Virus record (IMG/VR): IMGVR_UViG_3300021962_000406
Span: 1 to 31,606 of that record
Length of the DNA stretch: 31,606 nucleotides
Origin: a virus
Direction: 5' to 3' (one strand)
The notes under the pieces were generated by a model that had not been told where the DNA came from, did no database searches, and worked only from the letters and a program-made list of their open reading frames with translations. Within the stretch, counting starts at the first letter, position 1. Each line of letters begins with the position of its first letter. This document shows positions 22,476 to 28,634 of this stretch, in pieces. Made by a program: the position numbers and the translations under genes.

Positions 22476-23049
22476 ATTTGATACACATGAATCTTTTTAT
22501 CATGGATTAATTAAAAGCAAAATATGGTTATGTGAGGAACTAGAAACAGCTATATACCGTGAATGTATTAGCAAACCCTCATTACATATTCTTGGATGTT
22601 GGGATAATCTATTAGCATTCATGCTACTTACACGTAAACCTACATTCTATTATGAAGTTCATGGTTATGATATAAATCCAGAAGCAATAAGTAATGCCAA
22701 TAAAGTATGTGACATGTGGAAATATGAATCTCCTAAAGTTTATAATCATGTACAGGATGTGAATAACTATGATTATAGTACATGTGTAAACAGTATCTTT
22801 ATCAATTGTAGTATAGACCAAATGGATAGCAATAATTGGTATAATTCAGTACCAAAAAGTAGTTTAGTATGTGTTCAAACTACTAATATGAAAGATCCAG
22901 ACTTTCCGTGGTTTATTAAACAAACAACAAATAGTTTGGATGAATTAGTTGAACGGTTTAATCTGAGTAATTTGATATATTCCGGTGTGACAAACATACA
23001 ATATGAAACTAATGGTTATAAACGCTATATGATTATAGGACGTAAATGA
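22459..23049 (+). CDS. SAM-dependent methyltransferase-like protein
   Basis: A 196-residue protein reading as a class I Rossmann fold: LHILGCWDNLLAFML near residues 35-49 in place of motif I (lacking the usual GxGxG), EVHGYDINPEAISNANKV near 63-80 as the acidic motif II with Asp binding the SAM ribose, then SIFINCSIDQMD near 111-122 and KSSLVCVQTTN near 131-141. This layout fits a methyltransferase or related SAM-binding enzyme with a degenerate motif I. It is coupled to the PP-loop gene. Substrate unknown. Confidence 0.65.
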   Translation: MTNSTKFDTHESFYHGLIKSKIWLCEELETAIYRECISKPSLHILGCWDNLLAFMLLTRKPTFYYEVHGYDINPEAISNANKVCDMWKYESPKVYNHVQDVNNYDYSTCVNSIFINCSIDQMDSNNWYNSVPKSSLVCVQTTNMKDPDFPWFIKQTTNSLDELVERFNLSNLIYSGVTNIQYETNGYKRYMIIGRK

Positions 23050-23058
23050 TTAGTAAAG

Positions 23059-23066
23059 AATAAATA
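23059..23066 (+). promoter_or_regulatory. Late-type promoter AATAAATA, leaderless spacing
   Basis: AATAAATAC ends 5 nt before the ATG at 23072; predicted +1 is the A of the start codon. No Shine-Dalgarno is present. Confidence 0.6.
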
Positions 23067-23071
23067 CATAT

Positions 23072-23977
23072 ATGGATGATTATAAGCATTTTTCACAATT
23101 ATGCGAAAGCATAGTTTCAGAAGTCAGTACCGCAATGGCACAATTTACTGGACCGGGCGCACAGGAAGTATTAAAACAACTACATTCTAAAGAAGCTTTG
23201 GGACATGATGTTGAACCTGAACCTGCAGTCAGACCTAAATGGACTGATCTCAAAGATAGTCCTGGCACATGGTTGTTAATAGCAGGTAATAAAGGATTTG
23301 GTGCAGTAAGATTTATGGTATCTGATACTTATGGTAGAAGGGCATCAAAGTCTGGTTCGTATCAAATATTTACTAGTAATGGTAGACCTGATCCGGATGA
23401 AGGCAATATGGTATATTCTACCTTTGCAGACAATGTTACTGATGCTAATGGTTTGTTAAAAAGTATTATAGGTGATGCTAGAAAATTTTACTTTGTAGAT
23501 AGTGAGTACTCTAAACAATTAAATCAAACTCGTGGTGAAAATAAACCTATATCAGACTTTAACTCTGTTAATGTAACCACCTTGACCAAACGATTTAAAC
23601 CACTTTTTAGAAAAATATTAGTTGCTTCTAAAGCTGATATTAATGGTGTTATTGCTAGTATGGCAAAAAATGATGCTCATCACAAAGTAGATAAAAAAAT
23701 TGACCAAGTAAAATTAATTGACCAGGCAATCCAGGGTTTAGATAACAATGAGATAAGTGACGTCCTTGGCAATGCAGTTAGTGCTAGCGTAATATTAACA
23801 GCAAGATATTACTATCCGCAACTTACTGGTAATGTAACTAGTGGTTATAGATATCGTGATAATGGTTTAATGGCAGAAAGAAATGACGGTGTGATAAAGG
23901 TATTAGCAGATATATCTAACGGAGATAGAGAGAAATTAAGTGCTGTTCTCGCATATCTAAAAAGGAGTTTAGTATAA
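23072..23977 (+). CDS. Unknown protein with a capsid-targeting-like N-terminus
   Basis: A 301-residue protein. The N-terminus MDDYKHFSQLCESIVSE resembles the T4 internal-protein pattern MKxYxEF...E. A central mixed region (TWLLIAGNKGFGAVRFMVSD) and a long helical part (KILVASKADINGVIASMAKN..., HHKVDKKIDQ) follow. I recognise no enzyme motif. Leaderless-type promoter and TAATG coupling to the next gene suggest a late operon of two, possibly packaged, proteins. Confidence 0.7.
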   Translation: MDDYKHFSQLCESIVSEVSTAMAQFTGPGAQEVLKQLHSKEALGHDVEPEPAVRPKWTDLKDSPGTWLLIAGNKGFGAVRFMVSDTYGRRASKSGSYQIFTSNGRPDPDEGNMVYSTFADNVTDANGLLKSIIGDARKFYFVDSEYSKQLNQTRGENKPISDFNSVNVTTLTKRFKPLFRKILVASKADINGVIASMAKNDAHHKVDKKIDQVKLIDQAIQGLDNNEISDVLGNAVSASVILTARYYYPQLTGNVTSGYRYRDNGLMAERNDGVIKVLADISNGDREKLSAVLAYLKRSLV

Positions 23978-25194
23978 TGAGAGCAATACACTTTTTAGCA
24001 GAAGCTGATATCAGCACTAATATAATGAAAGATCCTAAGCTAGCAAAAATGTTAGCTATAGCTGTCAGACATGATAGAACATTCCCAAAAAATGAAATAG
24101 CAGATATGGGTCCAAGACCTACTGTTGCTGATTATGTTCAAGCTTGGAGTAAATTAGTTAATCAAACACTAGCTAAGAATGACTACGGTGATCTAAGTAA
24201 AGAAGGTAAGTTTGATAATTGGTTATTAAAACTATATAATAATCACGCAATAGATTATGAAGATTTGAATGGTGAAGGTGGTGACGCATTGGGTGCATGG
24301 CAAGCATTAAGCACACGTGGTTTATTAAAGAAGCCAGACCAAGACTTTAATAAGTTTTCTAGTATACGGTCATTACAACAGGCAATGGAAAAAGACGAGT
24401 ATCGTAATACTCTAAGAAGAATCAAAGATGCTGAAGCATTAGAAAAACATAAACGCACTAGAAAAGAAATAGTACTATTAGATAATGACAGATTTCATGT
24501 TATAATGCCATTAAACTATGGTGCTTGTTATACATTTAATAATCAAACAGGACACATGAGTAATTTCTGTACCGGTGGTTCTAGTGGATTGAATTGGTTT
24601 AATAATTATGCTCCTGATGGTCCTATCATTAGTATAATTGATAAACAAAATGTTGATAATAAGAACGGTAAGTGGCAACTACATGCGCCTACTAGTCAAC
24701 TTGTAAATAGTACGCAGGATCAAAGATATAACAGAACTGGAGCCGATCTTGAGTTTTCTAAAAGATTCCCTGGTTTAATGAAAGAAATTGTTAGAGCTAT
24801 GCTTACAAAAGCAGGTGAAGTAAAAACCGGCAGTAAAGAAATTAGTCCACCTGATGGATATGATGTTAGAGAAGCGGCTAAACAAATAGTAGCAAAATTT
24901 CCTCAAAGTTATAAATCAGTACCAGGTGCGCCGGGCAAAGAAGAAGTGCCTGATAATGTTTTTGTAAATCAACCAGCAGAACCGGAACCAACTCAGGCAA
25001 CGCAACCTACTGAGCCTGAAGGTCCACGTATAAGTGATTGGAGAATCTATAATGCAGGAAGACAGGTTGCTACAGCAGTAAATAAAACACAACAGCAAGC
25101 TATGCAAGAACTAGAAAAATATGCTGTAAAGAATAGAATACCTAGAGGTCGTATGTATATGAGTGATTATTCTAACAATCAAATAGTCAGATGA
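23977..25194 (+). CDS. Unknown large protein, tag-like N-terminus and GPxxxIIDK domain
   Basis: A 405-residue protein. The N-terminus MRAIHFLAEAD resembles the tag of the superoxide dismutase. The middle (about 165-250: PLNYGACYTFNNQTG, NFCTGGSSGLNWFNNYAPDG, PIISIIDKQN, WQLHAPTSQLVN) matches a pattern I recall in many phage proteins (GTKWCTA..F..Y..GPLYIIIDK), here with the KWC triad changed to NFC. A Pro/Glu/Thr linker (about 310-345) leads to a C-terminal domain (WRIYNAGRQVATAVNKTQ). Overlaps its upstream neighbour by one base. Function unknown. Confidence 0.72.
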   Translation: MRAIHFLAEADISTNIMKDPKLAKMLAIAVRHDRTFPKNEIADMGPRPTVADYVQAWSKLVNQTLAKNDYGDLSKEGKFDNWLLKLYNNHAIDYEDLNGEGGDALGAWQALSTRGLLKKPDQDFNKFSSIRSLQQAMEKDEYRNTLRRIKDAEALEKHKRTRKEIVLLDNDRFHVIMPLNYGACYTFNNQTGHMSNFCTGGSSGLNWFNNYAPDGPIISIIDKQNVDNKNGKWQLHAPTSQLVNSTQDQRYNRTGADLEFSKRFPGLMKEIVRAMLTKAGEVKTGSKEISPPDGYDVREAAKQIVAKFPQSYKSVPGAPGKEEVPDNVFVNQPAEPEPTQATQPTEPEGPRISDWRIYNAGRQVATAVNKTQQQAMQELEKYAVKNRIPRGRMYMSDYSNNQIVR

Positions 25195-25202
25195 TAGCCA
25201 AA

Positions 25203-25228
25203 AAAATAGACCCCGAAGGGTCTATTTT
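25203..25228. terminator. Bidirectional rho-independent terminator
   Basis: Stem AAAATAGACCC / GGGTCTATTTT with a CGAA loop, T-rich in both directions. It ends the 23072-25194 operon (+) and the long tRNA-region transcript (-); the stop codon of the phosphoesterase lies in its arm. Confidence 0.92.
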
Positions 25229-25829
25229 ACATTGCAGGTCCATTCCCGTTCTTGAATCCTACACTACCACCTTCTGCTTCAATACGTTTGATAACATCCT
25301 CAAACAGTATAGGTCTATAGTCTGTATGCTCAACACAAACACAATGATAACGAACATCAATATAATGTCTAGTACCACGTTGGTGAAACTCATGTAATGT
25401 TTCAACATGTTTCATTACACGATTAGCATGTAAGTGACCGTGAATGTTAGTGCCAAATCGACCCAATGATTCAGTATGAATTGGTATATGACTTAATATC
25501 ATACCGTTCATAACATGATACGCACGTAGTTCACGGAAGTACTGTCTATATTCATCATCACGGAAGATATCGTGGTTACCACGAATCAATACTTTATCAC
25601 CGTTTAAACGACCCATAATCTTTAATGCTTTTCTATTGATAACAACATCACCACAATGATATACTTTATCATTAGGTCGTACTGTTTCATTCCAACGCTT
25701 AACCATTTCTTCATCCATTTCATCTGGGTCAGTCCATGGTCGAAGTTTTGTAACACCGTCGTTACGTGTAAAATGACATACTCCGGCATGCCCGAAGTGT
25801 GTATCCGATACTAAAAATACTGCGGGCAT
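25227..25829 (-). CDS. Calcineurin-like metallophosphoesterase
   Basis: A 200-residue enzyme with all metal-binding motifs: DTH at 9-11, GDV at 60-62, GNHD at 84-87, His114 (LSHIPIH) and GHLH at 131-134. Two metals bind phosphate esters; small phage enzymes of this type may hydrolyse nucleotides, RNA ends or ADP-ribose-type signals, but the substrate cannot be inferred. It is the last gene of the minus tRNA region, downstream of tRNA-Trp, and ends in a terminator. Confidence 0.9.
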   Translation of the reverse strand: MPAVFLVSDTHFGHAGVCHFTRNDGVTKLRPWTDPDEMDEEMVKRWNETVRPNDKVYHCGDVVINRKALKIMGRLNGDKVLIRGNHDIFRDDEYRQYFRELRAYHVMNGMILSHIPIHTESLGRFGTNIHGHLHANRVMKHVETLHEFHQRGTRHYIDVRYHCVCVEHTDYRPILFEDVIKRIEAEGGSVGFKNGNGPAM

Positions 25830-25843
25830 ATAATTCCTTTATT

Positions 25844-25920
25844 TGGCATCCCCGGACCGAATTGAACGGCCAACCTTTGAGTTTGGAGCTCACTGCTCTG
25901 CCTAATTGAGCTACGGAGAC
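25844..25920 (-). tRNA. tRNA-Trp (CCA)
   Basis: A 77-nt cloverleaf with encoded CCA. Acceptor GTCTCCG/CGGGGAT, T-arm GGCCG-TTCAATT-CGGTC, anticodon loop CTCCAAA (anticodon CCA). One G-A mismatch closes the anticodon stem. Confidence 0.92.
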
Positions 25921-25923
25921 ATA

Positions 25924-26538
25924 TTACTTTTGTTTTCTAGGCATACCACCTTTTTTCCAGCCTAGATTTTCATATTCTAAGAGTTCGTTTTTATCTATGC
26001 GTTTGGCACAATTACCGTTATTAACCAGTATTTTACCTAAATTTGCTTCAGCTACTTTAGTATTATGTGCATCAGACCTAGACATTTTAGCGATTGTCTG
26101 CATATGAAGGCGATGTGCTTCAGGATCCTTTTTAGACCAATTATTATCAGAAAGTTTTTTCCTAGTTTTGTCAGTAATTTTTTGTTTCAATGATGCCTGT
26201 CTTTGTTTTTCTTTAGTGGCATCGGTGTGCTTTAATCCAGTAAAGGCTCCCACGATACCTGGATTTCCACCACTGCCTCCTATTTTTAAATTATATGATA
26301 GAGGATCATTTATTAAATTTTCAGTAACAATTTGTCTTTCTAAATCAAACATTTCAATCTTTGAATTTGCAAAATGCAATATTTCCACTTTAAAATTCTC
26401 ATGCCCATATTTTTTTATGGCATGTTTTAAATGTTTGCCGGATCCTAAATAACCATCATTAATATTTGCAGTTTGATGACAACCCACATAATATTTATTA
26501 TTGATTAAATTTGTAGTTCTATATATTATATAATGCAT
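25924..26538 (-). CDS. GIY-YIG homing endonuclease (Seg-like)
   Basis: A 204-residue enzyme. The GIY-YIG catalytic part spans about 1-95 (YIIYRTTN near 3-10, YYVGCHQ near 16-22, Glu in DLERQIVTENLI near 66-77). NUMOD3-type DNA-binding motifs follow (LKHTDATKEKQRQASLKQK, RKKLSDNN), then a C-terminal region (NNGNCAKRIDKNELLEYENL) common in free-standing phage homing enzymes. A late-type element lies 4 nt before the ATG with no Shine-Dalgarno. It sits immediately after a broken tRNA gene, suggesting that tRNA was its insertion target. Confidence 0.9.
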   Translation of the reverse strand: MHYIIYRTTNLINNKYYVGCHQTANINDGYLGSGKHLKHAIKKYGHENFKVEILHFANSKIEMFDLERQIVTENLINDPLSYNLKIGGSGGNPGIVGAFTGLKHTDATKEKQRQASLKQKITDKTRKKLSDNNWSKKDPEAHRLHMQTIAKMSRSDAHNTKVAEANLGKILVNNGNCAKRIDKNELLEYENLGWKKGGMPRKQK

Positions 26539-26542
26539 AATC

Positions 26543-26550
26543 TATTTATG
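26543..26550 (-). promoter_or_regulatory. Late-type promoter CATAAATA, leaderless spacing
   Basis: CATAAATA on the minus strand ends 4 nt before ATG 26538 of the homing endonuclease gene; predicted +1 falls within one base of the start codon. Confidence 0.55.
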
Positions 26551-26557
26551 CATTTAA

Positions 26558-26593
26558 CAAAAAACCGGTATGCTGCCATTACACTAGGGAGAT
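26558..26593 (-). pseudogene. Broken tRNA: 5' half only
   Basis: On the minus strand CTCCCTAGTGTAATGGCAGC then ATACCGG and a T-rich loop matches the acceptor, D-arm and anticodon 5' strand of a tRNA (closest in style to Gln or Gly tRNAs). The other half is absent from the surrounding sequence; the homing endonuclease gene starts about 20 nt later. The tRNA appears to have been destroyed, perhaps by that insertion. Confidence 0.7.
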
Positions 26594-26598
26594 TTTGT

Positions 26599-26820
26599 TT
26601 ATAAATTTTTTCTAATACGTTTGAGATATTCTCGTCCAACAAGTCCTTGCTCAATTTCTTCTAATGCAGTTACCATTGGTCCTGATTTAGTATTGAGGGT
26701 AGAACGATGACCACGCTTTAATTCTCTTACTCTTTGTGATGCTATAAGAACTAAATCAAAACGATTACCAACCATGTTTGCGGCTTCTTCACTTGTATAT
26801 CTTGCTCTGCTTTGTGACAT
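26599..26820 (-). CDS. rpoZ: RNA polymerase omega subunit
   Basis: A 73-residue protein with the omega signature: VGNRFDLVLIASQRVRELKR near 17-36 and MVTALEEIEQGLVGREYL near 49-66, aligning with bacterial RpoZ (91 in E. coli) but with a shorter tail. Omega helps fold and hold the beta-prime subunit. A phage copy could replace the host subunit and alter polymerase for phage promoters. It starts with AAGGA upstream and lies in the tRNA region, with small genes on either side. Phage-encoded omega is rarely described. Confidence 0.92.
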   Translation of the reverse strand: MSQSRARYTSEEAANMVGNRFDLVLIASQRVRELKRGHRSTLNTKSGPMVTALEEIEQGLVGREYLKRIRKNL

Positions 26821-26829
26821 ATTTTTCCT

Positions 26830-26970
26830 TTATCTTGTTACTTTTCTAATTAATTTATACCAATAGTATTTGAAACCACGGAACACTATGATATCAAAAG
26901 TAATTACAGGAGTAACTTCTTTTACAATGTGTCCGTATGCTCTATTGATTACATCTTCACTTTTGCTCAT
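26830..26970 (-). CDS. Small protein upstream of rpoZ (46 aa)
   Basis: I choose ATG 26970 with AGGAG upstream; the open frame extends into tRNA-Val and cannot start there. The product MSKSEDVINRAYGHIVKEVT..., ending in a basic aromatic segment (FRGFKYYWYKLIRKVTR), may be membrane-associated. It ends 9 nt before rpoZ and is probably co-expressed with it. No family recognised. Confidence 0.65.
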   Translation of the reverse strand: MSKSEDVINRAYGHIVKEVTPVITFDIIVFRGFKYYWYKLIRKVTR

Positions 26971-26985
26971 ACTTACTCCTTTATT

Positions 26986-27061
26986 TGGTGGGTCGTGACA
27001 GGCTCGAACTGCCGACATTCTGCGTGTAAGGCAGACACTCTACCAACTGAGTTAACGACCC
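26986..27061 (-). tRNA. tRNA-Val (UAC)
   Basis: A 76-nt cloverleaf with encoded CCA; acceptor GGGTCGT/ACGACCC, T-loop TTCGAGC, anticodon loop CTTACAC (anticodon TAC). Confidence 0.96.
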
Positions 27062-27066
27062 GATTT

Positions 27067-27246
27067 TTAACCACCTTGGTTACTATCTTTAACTTCTGAT
27101 TGACTAGCAATTTTTTCAAATGCTTCATCTTCATTCTTTTGATCCTCAATTATTCTTGGATCAGGCTTACGAAAGATATTATCCCAGTTGTTATTAAACG
27201 TTTTTAAATCAACACTATAGGGTCTTGGTAAGCTACCTTTACTCAT
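27067..27246 (-). CDS. Small conserved-type phage protein (59 aa)
   Basis: From ATG 27246 (overlapping the upstream stop as ATGA) the frame encodes MSKGSLPRPYSVDLKTFNNN..., with WDNIFRKPDP. Short proteins with the pattern MSKGSxPRPxSV..F..NWDxIF are, as I recall, very common in phages, without known function. It lies between tRNA-Pro and tRNA-Val on the tRNA transcript. Confidence 0.78.
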   Translation of the reverse strand: MSKGSLPRPYSVDLKTFNNNWDNIFRKPDPRIIEDQKNEDEAFEKIASQSEVKDSNQGG

Positions 27247-27410
27247 TTACTATTATCCTTACGAGAACTTGTACGTGAATTGCTTTTTTCAATCTCAACA
27301 TAACTACGAATAAAATCCCCACGTACATGTGCATCACGAATTAGTGTTGCCGCACGTTTAACTGCTTTAGGGATTTTAACTGCCCTTGAATCATAACCTC
27401 TACATGTCAT
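27243..27410 (-). CDS. Small basic protein (55 aa)
   Basis: ATG 27410 is preceded by AGGAAA. The product MTCRGYDSRAVKIPKAVKRA... is strongly basic with a Ser/Arg/Lys-rich tail (SNSRTSSRKDNSK), suggesting nucleic-acid binding. It overlaps the next gene by 4 nt. No family recognised. Confidence 0.72.
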   Translation of the reverse strand: MTCRGYDSRAVKIPKAVKRAATLIRDAHVRGDFIRSYVEIEKSNSRTSSRKDNSK

Positions 27411-27433
27411 ACTATTTCCTTTTTAAAAATTAT

Positions 27434-27510
27434 TGGTCGGAATACAAGGATTCGAACCTTGGACCTCTTGCTCCCAAAGCAAGCGCACTACCAGGCTGTG
27501 CTACACTCCG
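27434..27510 (-). tRNA. tRNA-Pro (UGG)
   Basis: A 77-nt cloverleaf with encoded CCA; anticodon stem CTTGC/GCAAG with loop TTTGGGA (anticodon TGG), T-arm CAAGG-TTCGAAT-CCTTG. Confidence 0.97.
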
Positions 27511-27512
27511 AA

Positions 27513-27662
27513 TTAACTTGGTATTATATGCGGTATATATGGAACATTACGTGGACCATGTCGTTGTTCAAGTAGTTTTTTAGCTTCTTGCACATTTGGT
27601 GCGTACACTTTGTCCTTCTTATCACCTTCCGGTGTTCTTACTGTTGCTTCATACATTGGCAT
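27513..27662 (-). CDS. Small conserved-type phage protein (49 aa)
   Basis: ATG 27662 follows AGGAGAATT, a good ribosome site. The product MPMYEATVRTPEGDKKDKVY..., then APNVQEAKKLLEQRHGPRNV, is a one-domain beta-alpha protein that I recall as recurrent in T4-like phages. It lies between tRNA-fMet and tRNA-Pro with only 2 nt to the latter. Function unknown. Confidence 0.78.
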   Translation of the reverse strand: MPMYEATVRTPEGDKKDKVYAPNVQEAKKLLEQRHGPRNVPYIPHIIPS

Positions 27663-27676
27663 ATAATTCTCCTATT

Positions 27677-27751
27677 TGGATGCGGGGGACGGATTCGCAC
27701 CGCCGATCTTCAGGTTATGAGCCTGATGAGTTACTACTTCTCCACCCCGCG
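27677..27751 (-). tRNA. Initiator-type tRNA-fMet (CAU)
   Basis: A 75-nt tRNA with CCA. Acceptor CGCGGGG/CCCCGCA leaves the C1-A72 mismatch that marks bacterial initiator tRNA and permits formylation. Anticodon loop CTCATAA is flanked by TCAGG/CCTGA. Oddities: discriminator T instead of A, only the two inner of the three initiator G-C anticodon-stem pairs, a weakened D-stem (three pairs plus A-A), and a T-loop TGCGAAT with G at position 55. The sequence otherwise follows E. coli tRNA-fMet closely at acceptor and anticodon. Confidence 0.85.
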
Positions 27752-27964
27752 GTAATTAGTGAGACTGCTACTACACCACATAGCCCAATCTCTGAGTTGT
27801 TACACTGTCCATAACATTTATTCTTTTGGAAAGGTGTTATACCTCACCTAATGCGTTCCCGCCACTCCTTCACAGAGTACAGATGGTCAATGCACTACAT
27901 ACCTAGCACTTTCTTTGGTGACTGCCCCACCCACTTTATAACGTTAAAGTGTAAACGGGTTTCT
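27752..27964 (-). ncRNA. Non-coding stretch R1 between tRNA-Ala and tRNA-fMet
   Basis: No plausible ORF on the tRNA strand. It contains a hairpin CACTTTA/TAAAGTG near its 5' end (minus strand), further short hairpins, and a 3' part (about 27753-27826) homologous to region R3 at 31400-31472: shared blocks AGAATAAA, ATGGACAG, GTAAC, CTCA, GGGCT, GTGG, AGTAGC and ACTAATT in the same order. It is probably transcribed with the tRNAs; it could be a stable phage RNA like the T4 tRNA-cluster species, or a decayed element. Confidence 0.5.
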
Positions 27965-28040
27965 TGGTGGAGGAGACAGGGATCGAACCTGCGACCTACT
28001 GGTTGCAAACCAGTCGCTCTCCCAACTGAGCTACACCCCC
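27965..28040 (-). tRNA. tRNA-Ala (UGC)
   Basis: A 76-nt cloverleaf with CCA; anticodon arm ACTGG-TTTGCAA-CCAGT (anticodon TGC), T-arm GCAGG-TTCGATC-CCTGT. Confidence 0.97.
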
Positions 28041-28049
28041 TAAATATTT

Positions 28050-28134
28050 TGGTGCCCTAGGTCGGACTCGAACCGACACATATTTCTACGCCAGAACCTA
28101 AATCTGGTGCGTCTACCAATTTCGCCACCAGGGC
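28050..28134 (-). tRNA. tRNA-Leu (UAG)
   Basis: An 85-nt class II tRNA with a long variable arm and CCA; anticodon arm CCAGA-TTTAGGT-TCTGG (anticodon TAG). Confidence 0.96.
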
Positions 28135-28184
28135 ATTTAACTATTATATTAGAAAACTATTTATCTGTCTAGTACTTTTGGGTA

Positions 28185-28192
28185 GCTAAATA
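28185..28192 (+). promoter_or_regulatory. Late-type promoter GCTAAATA, leaderless spacing
   Basis: GCTAAATA ends 5 nt before ATG 28198; predicted +1 is the A of the HNH gene start. No Shine-Dalgarno. Confidence 0.55.
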
Positions 28193-28197
28193 AATTT

Positions 28198-28476
28198 ATG
28201 CTACAAAAGAAAGAACGTATACCTCTTAACCTACGCAGTAGAGTTATTGAAAGGGACGGTAAATGGTGTGTCTATTGTGATGAAGACTTGTCCGATAAAG
28301 AAATACACATGGATCATGTTATTGCTGAATCTAAAGGTGGAGAAACCACATACAACAATCTTCAAGTAACTTGTAGAAAATGTAATCTTGCTAAAGGTGT
28401 ATTAACTGAATCAGAATTTGTTGACCAGTTAAGAACCAGAGCAATGAACATTTTAAATAGAATTGGAGCGGGATAG
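28198..28476 (+). CDS. HNH endonuclease
   Basis: A 92-residue HNH nuclease: a CVYC zinc knuckle near 24-27, HMDHVIAES with catalytic His near 39-44, NNLQVTCRKCNLAKG near 59-73 with the second CxxC and the His/Asn helix. It is inserted in the tRNA cluster on the opposite strand, as free-standing homing endonucleases often are, though lone HNH proteins may also aid packaging. Its last 13 bases overlap the 3' end of tRNA-Gly antisense. Confidence 0.9.
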   Translation: MLQKKERIPLNLRSRVIERDGKWCVYCDEDLSDKEIHMDHVIAESKGGETTYNNLQVTCRKCNLAKGVLTESEFVDQLRTRAMNILNRIGAG

Positions 28477-28538
28477 CGGATTCGAACCGCTGACGAACAG
28501 CTTGGAAGGCTGACACTCTACCCCTGAGTTAATCCCGC
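28464..28538 (-). tRNA. tRNA-Gly (UCC)
   Basis: A 75-nt cloverleaf with CCA; acceptor GCGGGAT/ATCCCGC, anticodon loop CTTCCAA (anticodon TCC), T-arm AGCGG-TTCGAAT-CCGCT. The last 13 nt overlap the HNH gene on the other strand. Confidence 0.95.
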
Positions 28539-28543
28539 AAATT

Positions 28544-28621
28544 TGGAGCACAGAGTGAGATTTGAACTCACGGTTTTACGGATTTGCAATCCGTCGCATT
28601 TGACCACTCTGCCACCTGTGC
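28544..28621 (-). tRNA. tRNA-Cys (GCA)
   Basis: A 78-nt tRNA with CCA; anticodon arm ACGGA-TTGCAAA-TCCGT (anticodon GCA), T-arm GTGAG-TTCAAAT-CTCAC, discriminator T as in bacterial tRNA-Cys. Confidence 0.95.
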
Positions 28622-28622
28622 A

Positions 28623-28630
28623 TATAAATA
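28623..28630 (+). promoter_or_regulatory. Late-type promoter TATAAATA, leaderless spacing
   Basis: A perfect TATAAATA ends 4 nt before ATG 28635, putting +1 within a base of the start codon. It begins 1 nt after the 5' end of tRNA-Cys, on the opposite strand. No Shine-Dalgarno. Confidence 0.7.
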
Positions 28631-28634
28631 CATT

